From Streptomyces sp. AM 2-1-1 (GTDB taxonomy: Bacteria; Actinomycetota; Actinomycetes; Streptomycetales; Streptomycetaceae), in NCBI RefSeq assembly GCF_029167645.1, contig NZ_CP119147.1, positions 6,962,501-7,026,500 on the forward strand: DNA of 64,000 nucleotides. The letters are read 5' to 3'. The notes below the pieces were generated by a model, which was given only the letters and a program-made list of their open reading frames with translations, did not search any database and had not been told where the DNA came from. The translations under genes and the position numbers were made by a program. Shown here one piece after another: positions 44,578-54,099 of this stretch (positions are counted from its first letter, which is position 1; each line of letters begins with the position of its first letter).

Positions 44578-46035
44578 GTGACCGCAGCCTCGATCTCCAC
44601 CGCGGCGTACCTCGTCGCCGCTCTGCTCTTCATCCTCTCCCTGGCAGGCCTGAGCAAGCACGAGACGGCCCGGCAGGGCTGGACGTACGGCGTGGCCGGT
44701 ATGGCCGTCGCCCTCTGCGCCACCATCGGCCTGACCCTTCACGACAGCCACGTACGCGGCGCCACCGCGCTCGTCCTCGCGGTCTCGCTCGTGGCCGGCG
44801 CCGTCATCGGACTGTGGCGCGCCCGCGTGGTGCGGATGACCGGTATGCCCGAACTGATCGCGCTGCTGCACTCGTTCGTCGGCCTCGCCGCCGTACTGGT
44901 CGGCTGGGCCTCCTACATCGAGGTCGAACGCGACGGCGAGGGCGGCTTCTCCGGAGCCCTCCTGAACATCCACCACGTCGAGGTCTCCCTCGGCATCTTC
45001 ATCGGCGCGGTCACCTTCACCGGCTCGATCGTCGCCAACCTCAAGCTGAGCGCCAGGATCAAGTCGTCCCCGCTCGTGCTGCCCGGGAAGAACCTCCTCA
45101 ACCTGGGTGCGCTGCTCGCCTTCGTCGTCCTCACCGCTCTCTTCGCGGCCCGCCCGACCCTCTGGCCGGTCATCGCGGTGACCGTGATCGCCCTGCTCTT
45201 CGGCTGGCACCTGGTCGCCTCCATCGGCGGCGGCGACATGCCGGTGGTCGTCTCGATGCTCAACAGCTACTCCGGATGGGCGGCGGCCGCGAGCGGCTTC
45301 CTGCTCAACAACGACCTGCTCATCGTCGTCGGCGCGCTCGTCGGCTCCTCGGGTGCCTACCTCTCGTACATCATGTGCAAGGCCATGAACCGCTCCTTCG
45401 TCTCCGTCATCGCGGGTGGTTTCGGGATCGAGGCACCCGCGGGCGGCGACGGCGGCGCACAGGGCGAGCACCGGGAGACCACCGCCGACGCGACCGCCGA
45501 ACTGCTGGCCGGCGCCTCCCGGGTGGTCATCACCCCCGGCTACGGCATGGCGGTGGCCCAGGCCCAGTACCCGGTCGCCGAACTGACCCGGATCCTCCGG
45601 GCCCGGGGCGTCGAAGTGCGGTTCGGGATCCACCCGGTCGCCGGCCGCCTGCCCGGCCACATGAACGTCCTGCTGGCCGAGGCCAAGGTGCCCTACGACA
45701 TCGTGCTGGAGATGGACGAGATCAACGACGACCTCGCCGCCACCGACGTCGTCCTGGTCATCGGTGCCAACGACACCGTCAACCCGGCCGCCCTGGACGA
45801 CCCGGGCAGCCCGATCGCCGGCATGCCGGTCCTGCGCGTATGGGAGGCCGCGAACGTCGTCGTCTTCAAGCGTTCGATGGCCAGCGGGTACGCCGGCGTG
45901 CAGAATCCCCTCTTCTTCCGCGACAACACCGCCATGCTCTTCGGCGACGCGAAGACGAGGAGCGACGAGATCGTGTCCGCTCTGGCCGCCCTCGCCGCTC
46001 CGGCCCCCCAGCGCACCGCGCCCGCGCTCGCCTGA
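44578..46035 (+). CDS. pntB: NAD(P) transhydrogenase subunit beta
   Basis: A 485-residue protein from a GTG two bases after pntA. About nine membrane helices occupy residues 1-270 ([12 protein letters not shown] is conserved), followed by the NADP-binding domain III with [40 protein letters not shown] and [12 protein letters not shown]. Complete and typical. Together with PntA it supplies NADPH, useful for secondary metabolism, and sits with an extra gap gene in the same accessory region. Confidence 0.95.
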   Translation: MTAASISTAAYLVAALLFILSLAGLSKHETARQGWTYGVAGMAVALCATIGLTLHDSHVRGATALVLAVSLVAGAVIGLWRARVVRMTGMPELIALLHSFVGLAAVLVGWASYIEVERDGEGGFSGALLNIHHVEVSLGIFIGAVTFTGSIVANLKLSARIKSSPLVLPGKNLLNLGALLAFVVLTALFAARPTLWPVIAVTVIALLFGWHLVASIGGGDMPVVVSMLNSYSGWAAAASGFLLNNDLLIVVGALVGSSGAYLSYIMCKAMNRSFVSVIAGGFGIEAPAGGDGGAQGEHRETTADATAELLAGASRVVITPGYGMAVAQAQYPVAELTRILRARGVEVRFGIHPVAGRLPGHMNVLLAEAKVPYDIVLEMDEINDDLAATDVVLVIGANDTVNPAALDDPGSPIAGMPVLRVWEAANVVVFKRSMASGYAGVQNPLFFRDNTAMLFGDAKTRSDEIVSALAALAAPAPQRTAPALA

Positions 46036-46170
46036 CCGGGGGATCGGCCGCGCGTCCCGGCGCTCCACCTCGTCGAACGCGCGGCCGGTGGGCCGGCATC
46101 GACCTGCTCGGGTCACTCCGTCGGCCGGTTCTCGGGACGCGGGGCAGACGACGAGCCCGGCACCGTTCTC

Positions 46171-46205
46171 AAGATCCTCACCGCGCGCCGCGGAAGATCC
46201 TCACC
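46171..46205. repeat. 12-bp direct repeat in the pntB-epimerase gap
   Basis: AAGATCCTCACC occurs at 46171-46182 and 46194-46205 (23-bp period). The 334-bp gap 46036-46369 holds no convincing gene; the repeat could be a binding site or the result of slippage. Confidence 0.4.
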
Positions 46206-46369
46206 CCGTCGCAGCGGTCCGGTCGCCGACCCACCTGCATCCTCGACCGTGTTCCGGTGCCCCGGCGGGGCGACGTGGTCGCCCAGGGACCGGGGCGACC
46301 TGACGGACACTCATCTGCTGTCAGCGAATCGGCCTGGCCGGGCGGTGATCCGGCTGCTTGTGTGTCGGG

Positions 46370-47359
46370 ATGGAGATCCTGGTTCTGGGCGGAACGGCAT
46401 GGGTGGGTCGGGAAGTGTCGCGACAGGCGATCGAGCGCGGGCATCGGGTGACCTGCCTCGCGCGGGGTGAGAGCGGAGAAGTGGTGGCCGGAGCGACGCT
46501 GGTCCCCGCGGACCGGCGCGACCCCTCGGCGTACCAGCCCTTGCTGGACCGGGTATGGGACGCGGTCGTCGAGGTGTCGTGGCAGCCGGGCTTCGTCCGT
46601 GGAGCACTCGACGCCCTGGGCGGTAAGGCCCGGCACTGGGTGTACGTCTCGTCCGTGAACGCCTACGCCTCCCACGCCACGCCGGGGGCGGACGAGGCGG
46701 CGGCTCTGCTCGCCCCGACCGACAGGAGCGAAGTCGACCGCGAGCTGTACGGCGAGGCGAAGGTCGCCTGCGAGCAGGCGTCGACGGCCGCTGTGGGCGA
46801 CCGCCTCCTCATCGCCCGAGCCGGACTCATCGGCGGCCCGGGCGATGGCAGCGGGCGCTCCGGCTACTGGGTCGCCCGCGCCGCACGTGATCCGCGAGGG
46901 CCGATGCTGGTCCCCGACACACCGGCCATGCCCACCCAGGTGGTCGACGTGCGGGACCTCACCACCTGGCTGCTCGACGCCGCGGAGACGGGAACCACCG
47001 GCACGTACAACGCCGTCGGCCCGCTCGTTCCGTTCGAAGAGTGGATCGAACTGTCCCGTGCCGTCGGCGGGCACACCGGCCCGGTGGTCACCGCCGCCTC
47101 GGCGTGGCTGCTCGCCCAGGGGGTCGCCGAGTACATGGGGTCCGAATCGCTGGCGATGTGGCTGGTGGAGCCGGGCTGGGAGGGGTGGGCGGCCCGGGAC
47201 GGTTCCTCCGCGCGGGCCGCGGGGCTGCGTCACCGGCCGTCGGCGGAGATGCTCGCCGACACGCTGCGCTGGGAGCGCGAGCAGGGGCTGGACCGGGAAA
47301 GGCGCGCGGGCCTCAGCGCGCGGCGCGAACGCGAGTTGCTGGCCGCCCTCACGTCGTGA
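46370..47359 (+). CDS. NAD-dependent epimerase/reductase-like protein
   Basis: A 329-residue extended-SDR-like protein. [14 protein letters not shown] gives the N-terminal GGTxxVG nucleotide loop, VYVSSVNAY the serine strand, and [12 protein letters not shown] takes the place of the YxxxK region. The central and C-terminal parts ([18 protein letters not shown]) follow the family. I chose the ATG at 46370; no strong ribosome-binding site is seen. The substrate is unknown. Confidence 0.85.
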   Translation: MEILVLGGTAWVGREVSRQAIERGHRVTCLARGESGEVVAGATLVPADRRDPSAYQPLLDRVWDAVVEVSWQPGFVRGALDALGGKARHWVYVSSVNAYASHATPGADEAAALLAPTDRSEVDRELYGEAKVACEQASTAAVGDRLLIARAGLIGGPGDGSGRSGYWVARAARDPRGPMLVPDTPAMPTQVVDVRDLTTWLLDAAETGTTGTYNAVGPLVPFEEWIELSRAVGGHTGPVVTAASAWLLAQGVAEYMGSESLAMWLVEPGWEGWAARDGSSARAAGLRHRPSAEMLADTLRWEREQGLDRERRAGLSARRERELLAALTS

Positions 47360-47462
47360 CGTCCCGATCCCCGTGGACGGAGGGGCCGTCGGTGCGACCG
47401 AGATTTCTGCTTGGCGGACGAGCGCAGTAGTTGGCGAATCTTGCTTTTGTAACGCTGTGTTG

Positions 47463-47579
47463 TCAAGCGTGCTCGTACGCCGTCTTCAACCGCTCGGTGT
47501 ACTCCTTGACGCAGGAAACGTCCTCGATCCCCAACTGCGCCGCCAGGTGCTCCACCACCCACGGCACGGGCCAGCTCAC
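47463..47579 (-). pseudogene. fragment of the N-terminal part of a Tn3-family transposase
   Basis: A 38-codon frame reads VVEHLAAQLGIEDVSC and KEYTERLKTAYEHA, which matches the N-terminal domain of Tn3-type transposases (QLGI ... Y..R..T.YEH pattern). It stops after this point and has no proper start. It points opposite to the C-terminal fragment that begins close by, so the element has been rearranged. Confidence 0.6.
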
Positions 47580-47599
47580 TCACCCCAGGCAGCAGCACC

Positions 47600-48359
47600 C
47601 GGTGCCGGCGCAGGCAGCCCACCGAGTGATCGAACAACGCCTTCGGGAGGCGCCCACCCGGGCCCGGCTCGTCCACGTCGACCAGCACTACCTGCGCGCG
47701 GAGACCATCGCCGCGGCGAACGCCGCCCTGATTGAGGCCCGGGCGAAGGTGCCGATCGTCCAGCACTGGGGCAAGGGCCTGCTCGCCTCCGTCGACGGCC
47801 TGCGCTACGTCGTCCCCGTCCGCACCATCAACGCCGCCCCCAGCCCCAAGTACTCCGCGAAGAAGAAGGGCATCACCTGGCTGAACGCCATCAACGACCA
47901 GGTCATCGGTATCGGGCAGATGGTGGTGCCCGGTATCCCGCACGACTCCCTGTTCATCTTGGACGCCCCTGCTGCGCCTGGACGGCGGAGTGAAGCCGGA
48001 GATGGCTCACTGTCCAGGAGTCCCGCCACAAGCTCGCCCGTGACCTCTGCCACGGCAAGAAGGGCACCATCCACCAGGCATACCGGGACGGCATGGAGGA
48101 CCAGCTAGGTGTCCTGGGCCTGGTTCTCAATGCCGTAGTGCTCTGGACCACGAGATACATCGACGCCGCCGTCGCCCAGCTCCGCGCCGAGGGCTACGAG
48201 ATCAAGGACGAGAACATCGCCCGGCTCTCCCCGCTCAAGCACAAGAACCTCAACGTGCTCGGCCACTACAGCTTCACCGCCTCCACCCCGGCCGGCGGCG
48301 GCCTGAGGCCGCTGCGCGACCCGGACACGGTCGAACCGGACGAGGATGACGAGGCGTAG
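47600..48359 (+). pseudogene. frameshifted C-terminal part of a Tn3-family transposase
   Basis: The frame up to about 47970 encodes VHVDQHYLRAETIAAANAAL, IVQHWGKGLLASVDGLRYVV, and AKKKGITWLNAINDQVIG, conserved in the catalytic part of Tn3-type (DDE) transposases. The frame is then lost, and a different frame from about 48000 continues with KKGTIHQAYRDGMEDQLG, NAVVLWTTRYIDAA and KHKNLNVLGHYSF, the family C-terminus. So at least one frameshift disrupts it and the N-terminal two-thirds are missing. It cannot be active. Confidence 0.85.
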
Positions 48360-48518
48360 AGGCCTGGCCGCTCCACACCGCCGTCTGCGACCCGCATGCG
48401 GCCGCGCGCTCCTATCGGGCTGTCCCGGGCCCTCGCCCGTCTGATGACCCCGCGGCCCGCCCGCGGCAACGGCCGGCCACTGTCACCTGCGCCGTCGGCT
48501 ACCGATGCTGTGCGGGCG

Positions 48519-49442
48519 TCAGGATGTGAAGGCTTCTACGCGGGTCAGTTGGGTGCTTGCTGTCCAGAGGGCTTGGCCGGTGGGCTGGTCGGTCATGTGG
48601 GGGTGGGGTGTTTCGAGGTGGGGTTTGCCGCTGAGGCCGAGCCTGCTGGGGCCCCACAGCTGGCCGCCCTGGACGTCCGGGTCGATGGTGGCGCGGACGG
48701 CGGGCCAGGCGCCGGCGTCTTTGCCCTGGACGAGGAGTTTCGCCGGCAGGGTGAGGAGGTGCTGGGATCCGGAGCGCTGGTGGATGCCGGGGCGGGGCGG
48801 GGTGAGGGCGTCCAAGGCGCCGCCGGGGTGGGCGATCACGCTCATGCAGGTGCTGCCTGCGGCGCGCAGCCGGCGGTCGAGTTCGAAGGCGAAGGTCATC
48901 TGGGCGAGTTTGGAGCGGCCGTAGGTGCGCTTGGGGTCGTAGTCGCGTACGGATTGCAGGTCGTCGAGGTCGAGGCGCTCGGAGCGGGCGGCGAAGCTGC
49001 CCATGGTGACGATCCGGGCTGCCGGAGCCGCCTCCAGCCAGGGCGCCAGCCAGTGCACCAGGGCGAAGTGGCCGAGGTGGTTGGTGGCGAACATCAGCTC
49101 GTGGCCGCGCCGGTTCTGCTTGCGGGGCGGTTCGTCCAGTGCGATGCCCGCGTTGAGGACGACGGCGTCCAGGGCGTCGGTGTCCAGCTGGCTGACGGAC
49201 GCCCTCAGGGAGGCGAGGTCGGTCAGGTCCAGGGGTATGTGCTGCACCTGGGACCCGCGGACGCGGGCGGTGATGGCTTCCACGGCGGCGGCGGCTTTCG
49301 CCGGGCTGCGGCTGCCGATGATGACGGTTGCTCCGGCGGTGGCGAGTTGCTCGGCGATGAAGTAGCCGATGCCGGCGTTGCCGCCGGTCACCAGCACGGT
49401 GGTGCCGTCGGCGCGCAGGGGCTTGTGAACGTTCCAGGCCAC
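48519..49442 (-). CDS. short-chain dehydrogenase (retinol dehydrogenase-like)
   Basis: A 307-residue SDR with TGGNAGIG (19-26), NAGIA, and a YGRSK active-site motif; length and the HPGGALDAL segment fit the longer RDH/WWOX-like branch that reduces or oxidises hydrophobic alcohols. It is 56 bp downstream of a TetR gene in the same direction and is probably controlled by it. Substrate unknown. Confidence 0.88.
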   Translation of the reverse strand: MAWNVHKPLRADGTTVLVTGGNAGIGYFIAEQLATAGATVIIGSRSPAKAAAAVEAITARVRGSQVQHIPLDLTDLASLRASVSQLDTDALDAVVLNAGIALDEPPRKQNRRGHELMFATNHLGHFALVHWLAPWLEAAPAARIVTMGSFAARSERLDLDDLQSVRDYDPKRTYGRSKLAQMTFAFELDRRLRAAGSTCMSVIAHPGGALDALTPPRPGIHQRSGSQHLLTLPAKLLVQGKDAGAWPAVRATIDPDVQGGQLWGPSRLGLSGKPHLETPHPHMTDQPTGQALWTASTQLTRVEAFTS

Positions 49443-49498
49443 GGGGGCTCCTTGCAGGGTGTCGCGGGTGGGGCCCGTAGGCGGCGGTGGGGGCGTGA

Positions 49499-50092
49499 TC
49501 AGAGTTCGGGCCAGCCCAGGTGGAGGCGGTGGAAGGCCTCGGCGAGGGAGGCCTTGCGGTCGGGGCGGCTCGATGCCAGGTCGGGGGTTTCCAGTACGTA
49601 GCGGGCCAGGAGGCGGTGGGATTCGTCGGGCTCACTCTGGCCGGCGGCCTCCGCGAGCAGGAGGGCGAGCGGCTCTTGACAGGCCACCCAGACCTGACGT
49701 GCGTAGGCCCACAGCGCGGGAGTGTCCATGATCAGTTTTGACGCGCGCCGGTAGCGCTCGGGCAGGTCGTCTTCGTCGGCGAAGGGGGCCCGGCCGGCGA
49801 AGAAGGCGTGCAGGGCGTCCAGGGCCGAGCTGCCCTCGGGCCGGTTGCGGACCGCGTCGACCAGGGCTCCTTCCCGCTCCCCGCTGTCGTCGAGGATCAG
49901 GGCTTCCTTGCCCGCCGGGAAGTGCGCGAACAGGGTCGTGGTCGCGGTGTCCGCGGCCTCGGCGATCTGAGCGATCGTCACTTTCTCGTAGCCGTGCTCC
50001 AGGAAGAGTTCCAGGGCCGCGTCGGCCAGGGCCTTGCGGGTTGCCGCCTTCTTGCGTTCGCGCCTGCCGGGCGCGGCTCCAGTGGTCGCCAT
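49499..50092 (-). CDS. TetR-family regulator
   Basis: A 197-residue protein. The helix-turn-helix (KVTIAQIAEAADTATTTLFAHF) follows a strongly basic N-terminus (GRRERKKAATRKALADAAL). I chose the ATG at 50092. It is divergent from a DHA2-type exporter and upstream of the SDR, the standard layout of an efflux regulator. TTTCAGTC repeats in the intergenic region are candidate operators; one overlaps its own start codon. Confidence 0.87.
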   Translation of the reverse strand: MATTGAAPGRRERKKAATRKALADAALELFLEHGYEKVTIAQIAEAADTATTTLFAHFPAGKEALILDDSGEREGALVDAVRNRPEGSSALDALHAFFAGRAPFADEDDLPERYRRASKLIMDTPALWAYARQVWVACQEPLALLLAEAAGQSEPDESHRLLARYVLETPDLASSRPDRKASLAEAFHRLHLGWPEL

Positions 50093-50162
50093 GACTGAAA
50101 GGTAGCACCACATACTTCAAAACACTACTCGTTGCAGTTTCAGTCATAGTTGTGTTTCAGTC
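50091..50162. promoter_or_regulatory. repeated TTTCAGTC sites between tetR and the DHA2 exporter
   Basis: ATGACTGAAA (50091-50100) and TTTCAGTCAT (50138-50147) are perfect 10-bp inverted repeats 37 bases apart; TTTCAGTC recurs at 50155-50162. The stretch is AT-rich and lies between divergent starts, as expected for operators of the TetR protein. Confidence 0.5.
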
Positions 50163-50202
50163 TGCGTAGGAAATCCGATGCTGTTCACTCTTGGAGGCCG
50201 TA

Positions 50203-51636
50203 ATGACCATCACCACCGAAGTCCGGCCTCCGACAGGAGCGGCACGGCCCGGCAAGCTCGCGATGTGGGCGGTCCTGCTCCTGGTCCTGCTCGCCGACGC
50301 GCTCGACATGATCGACGCGACGGTCACCAACATCGCGGCGCCCACGATCGTGGACGACATCGGCGGCGGCGCCGGTCTGATCAAATGGCTCGGCGCGTCC
50401 TACGCCCTGGCCATGGGCGTCCTGCTCGTCATCGGAGGACGCCTCGGTGACCGCTACGGTCAGCGCCGCCTCTTCCTGATCGGCATGAGCGGCTTCACCC
50501 TCGCCTCGGCGGCCTGCGGACTGGCCGGCGGATCCGGCGTGATGATCTTCGCCCGGATCCTGCAGGGCGCCTTCGGCGCGCTCCTCATCCCCCAGGGCAT
50601 GGCGATCATCACCCGCCACTTCACGCCCGACATGCGACGTACGTCGTTCAACCTGTTCGGGCCGCTCCTGGGCATCGCCACGATCGGCGGCCCGGTCCTG
50701 GCCGGGTTCGTCATCGACGTCGACTTCGCCGGCCTGTCCTGGCGGCCGATCTTCCTGGTCAACCTGCTCCTGGGCACCATCGGCGTCGCCTTGGCTGCCC
50801 GCATCCTGCCCCGCGACAACGCCGACCCGGCCGTCACCGTGGACGGCGTCGGCGCGGGCATCCTCGCCCTGGCCATGTTCGGGACGATGTTCGGGTTGAT
50901 CGAAGGCTCCGAGTCCGACTGGAGCATCCTCTCTATCGCGGCCCTGACCCTCGGCGTGGTGTTCCTGCTGCTGTTCGCGCGCCGTCAGCGCACCGCCGCC
51001 GCGCCGCTCATCGAGCCCTCCCTGTTCCGCAACAAGGGCTTCACCTCAGGACTGCTGGTCGGGCTGATGTTCTTCGCCGTCACCAACGGACTGGCCTTCG
51101 TCATCTCCCTGTTCATCCAGCAAGCCCTGGGCGCCAGCCCCGGCAGCGCGGCCGTGGGCATGCTCCCGCTGACCCTCGGCATTATCGCCGGAGCCGGAGC
51201 CGGCATGGCCCTGACCAAGAAGCTGGGCCGCCTCCTCATCCTCGCGGGCATGCTGGTCACCCTCGCCGGCGCCGGCTGGCTCCTGGCCCTGGTGGTCACC
51301 AGCGGCACCGACGTCACCCTGCTCGCCCTGGCACCCGCCAGTGTCCTGGCCGGCATCGGCATGGGCGCCTGCTTCGGCACCCTCTTCGACATCACCATCG
51401 GCAACACCGACCCCGCCGAAGCAGGCAGTGCGAGCGGCACCCTCACCGCCGTCCAGCAACTCGCCACCGCGCTGGGCTCCGCCACCGTCACCACCGTCTA
51501 CCTCCACGGCGGAGCCCCCGACCACGCCATGACCCTCGCCATCATCACCGTCATGACCGTCACCGTCATCTGCCTGCCCTTCCTCGGCCTCCTGCCCAAG
51601 ACCGCACCCGCCGACAGCCCGACCCCCGGCCACTGA
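50203..51636 (+). CDS. DHA2-family MFS drug exporter
   Basis: A 477-residue protein with about fourteen membrane helices. DMIDATVTNIAAPTI in helix 1, GGRLGDRYGQRR (motif A) and the motif C-like segment GPLLGIATIGGPVLAG identify a proton-coupled drug antiporter of the EmrB/QacA type. The ATG at 50203 has GGAGG six bases upstream. Regulation by the divergent TetR protein is likely. The exported compound is unknown. Confidence 0.92.
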   Translation: MTITTEVRPPTGAARPGKLAMWAVLLLVLLADALDMIDATVTNIAAPTIVDDIGGGAGLIKWLGASYALAMGVLLVIGGRLGDRYGQRRLFLIGMSGFTLASAACGLAGGSGVMIFARILQGAFGALLIPQGMAIITRHFTPDMRRTSFNLFGPLLGIATIGGPVLAGFVIDVDFAGLSWRPIFLVNLLLGTIGVALAARILPRDNADPAVTVDGVGAGILALAMFGTMFGLIEGSESDWSILSIAALTLGVVFLLLFARRQRTAAAPLIEPSLFRNKGFTSGLLVGLMFFAVTNGLAFVISLFIQQALGASPGSAAVGMLPLTLGIIAGAGAGMALTKKLGRLLILAGMLVTLAGAGWLLALVVTSGTDVTLLALAPASVLAGIGMGACFGTLFDITIGNTDPAEAGSASGTLTAVQQLATALGSATVTTVYLHGGAPDHAMTLAIITVMTVTVICLPFLGLLPKTAPADSPTPGH

Positions 51637-52201
51637 ACGCTCGGACGCATCCACCCGGCGACGGCAGACCTTCGCCACCCCAGCCGGTCCGCGCTCACCC
51701 GCAGCGCAGACCGGCGCCGCTAGTCACCGTGGTGTTCGCCATGCGGTCCGCCGGCCCGGGGCGACCCGACGGGGCCATCAGTCGGACCCTCTGCCTTCGG
51801 CGGGGTGTCCGCAGGTTCGACGGTTGCTGTCGGACCCTCCGCCACTCTCACAAATGACCATCTGTGACAGTTCTGCGAGAGCGCCGGAAGTGATTACGTT
51901 TCCGCAGGTCGCTACTCGCAAAAGTGCGCTCGAAACCCGCGTGTTGTGCGAGGCACTTCTGCGAGACTCCCCGCATGGATCTCACGCCCGATCAGGCCGC
52001 ATTAGCGGTATAACGTCACAACTGCCCGAACTGTGACGCGCCTGCTGGCAGTCCCTGCCGCACCCGGGGCGGGAAGACCGCCGCGAAGTCCACACCCCGA
52101 GGTTCGTCCTTGTCCCCGCACTCCGCGAGGCACTGGAGATCCCGGAGCCCGCCGACCGCGGCCCCGGCCGCGCGTGGAAGCAGGGCCCGGCGCTCGCGGT
52201 C
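51637..52201. other. gene-free region with resolvase-site-like inverted repeats
   Basis: 565 bp with no convincing gene. CTCTCACA/TGTGACAG (51845-51870) and CGTCACA/TGTGACG (52014-52038) are two related inverted repeats with 10-11 base spacers in an AT-rich stretch just upstream of a serine resolvase gene, so they may be res subsites. GTCGGACCCTC also occurs twice, at 51781 and 51829. The resolvase frame stays open leftward to about 52038 but without a better start codon. Confidence 0.4.
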
Positions 52202-52993
52202 GTGCCCGCGCCCCGCACGGAGCGGCCGATCCGGACCGGGTACGCCCGCACCTCGACGGCCCGCCAAGAACTGGCGAGCCAGCTCGAAGCCCTTCACCGG
52301 GCGGAGTGCCACAAGGTCTTCAAGGAGCAGATCAGCACCCGCATCAAGGTCCGGCCCGAGCTGGAGAAGGCTCTCGCCCTGGCCCACCAGTTCGAGGAGG
52401 CCGCGCCCGAGACGCCGGTCATCTTCACCGTCCATGAGCTGAAGCGTCCGGCCAGGAACGCGGCCGAGCTGATGACCCTTTCCGCCGAGCTCCAGGACGG
52501 CGGCATCCAGCTCGCACTCCTCACCGGGCCGCTCGCGGGGATCTACGACCCCAATGGCATGGGCGCCTTGTTCTTCGCCGTGCTCGCCGTGGCTGGGCAG
52601 ATTGAGCGCAACTACATCCGGGAGAAGACCCTCGAAGGCCAGGTCATCGCCGCGTCCAAGGGAAACCGCGGCGGGCGCCCGAAGGTCATGGACGACGACA
52701 TGCTTACCTTCGCCGCCGCACTCAAGGACAAGGGCGTCCCCGTCCCCGACATCGCCAAGAAGCTCACCATCAAGGTCGGGAAGAACGCGGGCAAGTCCCC
52801 CTCGGTCGCCTCGCTCTACCGGGCGCTCGCGGAAGCCGAGGCCGCAGCGGTGGACGATGACCTGCCGCTGCGGCCCAAGCCCGTCCACATCCGTCGGCCC
52901 GAGGACCCGCTCACTGCCGAGGAGATCGGCCTCCGCGAACGGCTCCAGTCCCAGCCCCATCCGAACGCCGAGATCCGCAACTGGCAGCCGTGA
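52202..52993 (+). CDS. serine resolvase/invertase (Tn3-type)
   Basis: A 263-residue site-specific recombinase from a GTG. GYARTSTARQELASQLEAL carries the catalytic serine (Ser18); the middle holds FTVHELKRPARNAAEL and LAVAGQIERNYIREKTLEG, the resolvase core and long helix; the C-terminus after KGNRGGRPKV is a helix-turn-helix. Tn3 resolvases resolve cointegrates at res sites. With the transposase fragments 4 kb away it probably derives from the same or a related transposon, now split by the SDR/TetR/MFS module. It appears intact, although its true start is uncertain. Confidence 0.85.
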   Translation: MPAPRTERPIRTGYARTSTARQELASQLEALHRAECHKVFKEQISTRIKVRPELEKALALAHQFEEAAPETPVIFTVHELKRPARNAAELMTLSAELQDGGIQLALLTGPLAGIYDPNGMGALFFAVLAVAGQIERNYIREKTLEGQVIAASKGNRGGRPKVMDDDMLTFAAALKDKGVPVPDIAKKLTIKVGKNAGKSPSVASLYRALAEAEAAAVDDDLPLRPKPVHIRRPEDPLTAEEIGLRERLQSQPHPNAEIRNWQP

Positions 52994-53091
52994 TCAAGGC
53001 TTAGCGCCAACGGCTGTACCGCAGGTCCCCATGGCCGGGCCCACACCGCCCCGGATCTTGAAGTCCCTGAGCTGGGCGTTAGCCTCGGCGG

Positions 53092-54099
53092 ATGATTCCT
53101 GAGCCGCCACCGAAGGTCATCACGCGTTTCCGCGACGGGCGGATCGACGCCTACGTCGTGGGCGCCGGCGTCTACGGGCGGCTGGAGCCCGCAGCGGTTT
53201 TCCAGCCGCGGGAGGGCGATGAGGTCGTAGCGTCGGTGGTCCGGCAGGATCTGGAGCGGGTCGTGTACACGACGCTGAACGGAGCGGTCTGCCGTACGCG
53301 CGCCGGCGACCTCCTGTGGGCCGCGGACTTCGAACCGCACTCCGACGTACGCCATGGCCACCGGCCTGACTGCGTGCTGTCCCGGGACGGCCGGACGGTG
53401 TGGGTCTACCGGCCCGACGCGATGGCGGGCTGCGGGGGTGGGGACCAGTGGGTCGTGCACGACGCCGACAGCGGTGTGGTACTCGCCCGCCACGAGCTGG
53501 AGACGGTCGGGCACGGCGCCTTCCACCGCGTGCATCCCGTGGACGGCGGCATCTACCTCGACATCGGTGAGGGCCAGGACGGCTCCGTCATACTCCGGGG
53601 CACGATCAAGGCGGACAGCGAACCGGAGTTCGTGACGTATCCGTGGCAGGACCGCTGCCTGATCGACCTGGCCCCGTCCGGGCACCAGTTCATGACCGTG
53701 GACCACGGCCAGGCGGACGTCGCCTTTCACGACCATCCCAGCGGGGACGTGCTCTTCACCCTCCCCGTCGAAGCCTTCGGATACGACCCGGAGGAGTCCT
53801 TCGTGGAATGGAGCGGCGGCTACCTGACCGAGGACACGGCCATCGTCACCCTGGGCGGTCAGAGTGAGGACGAGGAGGAGTGGTTCCGTCACCACCTGGT
53901 CGACGTACGCACGGGCACCCTCAGCGGCGAGTTCACCGTCGAGGCGAGCAACCCCTACGAGCTGGTGCCCCTGGGCGACGGTTCCTGGCTCACCCGCGGC
54001 GCCGGCGGCTACCCCGTCCGTTGGTCCAGCGCTCCACAGCCCCCTGCACCGCCGCACCCAGCTGCACCAACCTCTCCAAACGAGAGGCAGCAACCGTGA
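53092..54099 (+). CDS. hypothetical protein, beta-propeller-like
   Basis: A 335-residue acidic protein without signal peptide or membrane helix. Recurrent strand patterns of the type WVYRPDAM, WVVHDADSG, DVAFHDHPSGDVLF and HHLVDVRTGTLSGEF suggest blades of a beta-propeller. The C-terminus is Pro-rich. The stop overlaps the next gene's GTG start (GTGA), so they are coupled. No specific family is recognised; position between a resolvase and immunity-like genes suggests accessory cargo. Confidence 0.75.
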   Translation: MIPEPPPKVITRFRDGRIDAYVVGAGVYGRLEPAAVFQPREGDEVVASVVRQDLERVVYTTLNGAVCRTRAGDLLWAADFEPHSDVRHGHRPDCVLSRDGRTVWVYRPDAMAGCGGGDQWVVHDADSGVVLARHELETVGHGAFHRVHPVDGGIYLDIGEGQDGSVILRGTIKADSEPEFVTYPWQDRCLIDLAPSGHQFMTVDHGQADVAFHDHPSGDVLFTLPVEAFGYDPEESFVEWSGGYLTEDTAIVTLGGQSEDEEEWFRHHLVDVRTGTLSGEFTVEASNPYELVPLGDGSWLTRGAGGYPVRWSSAPQPPAPPHPAAPTSPNERQQP

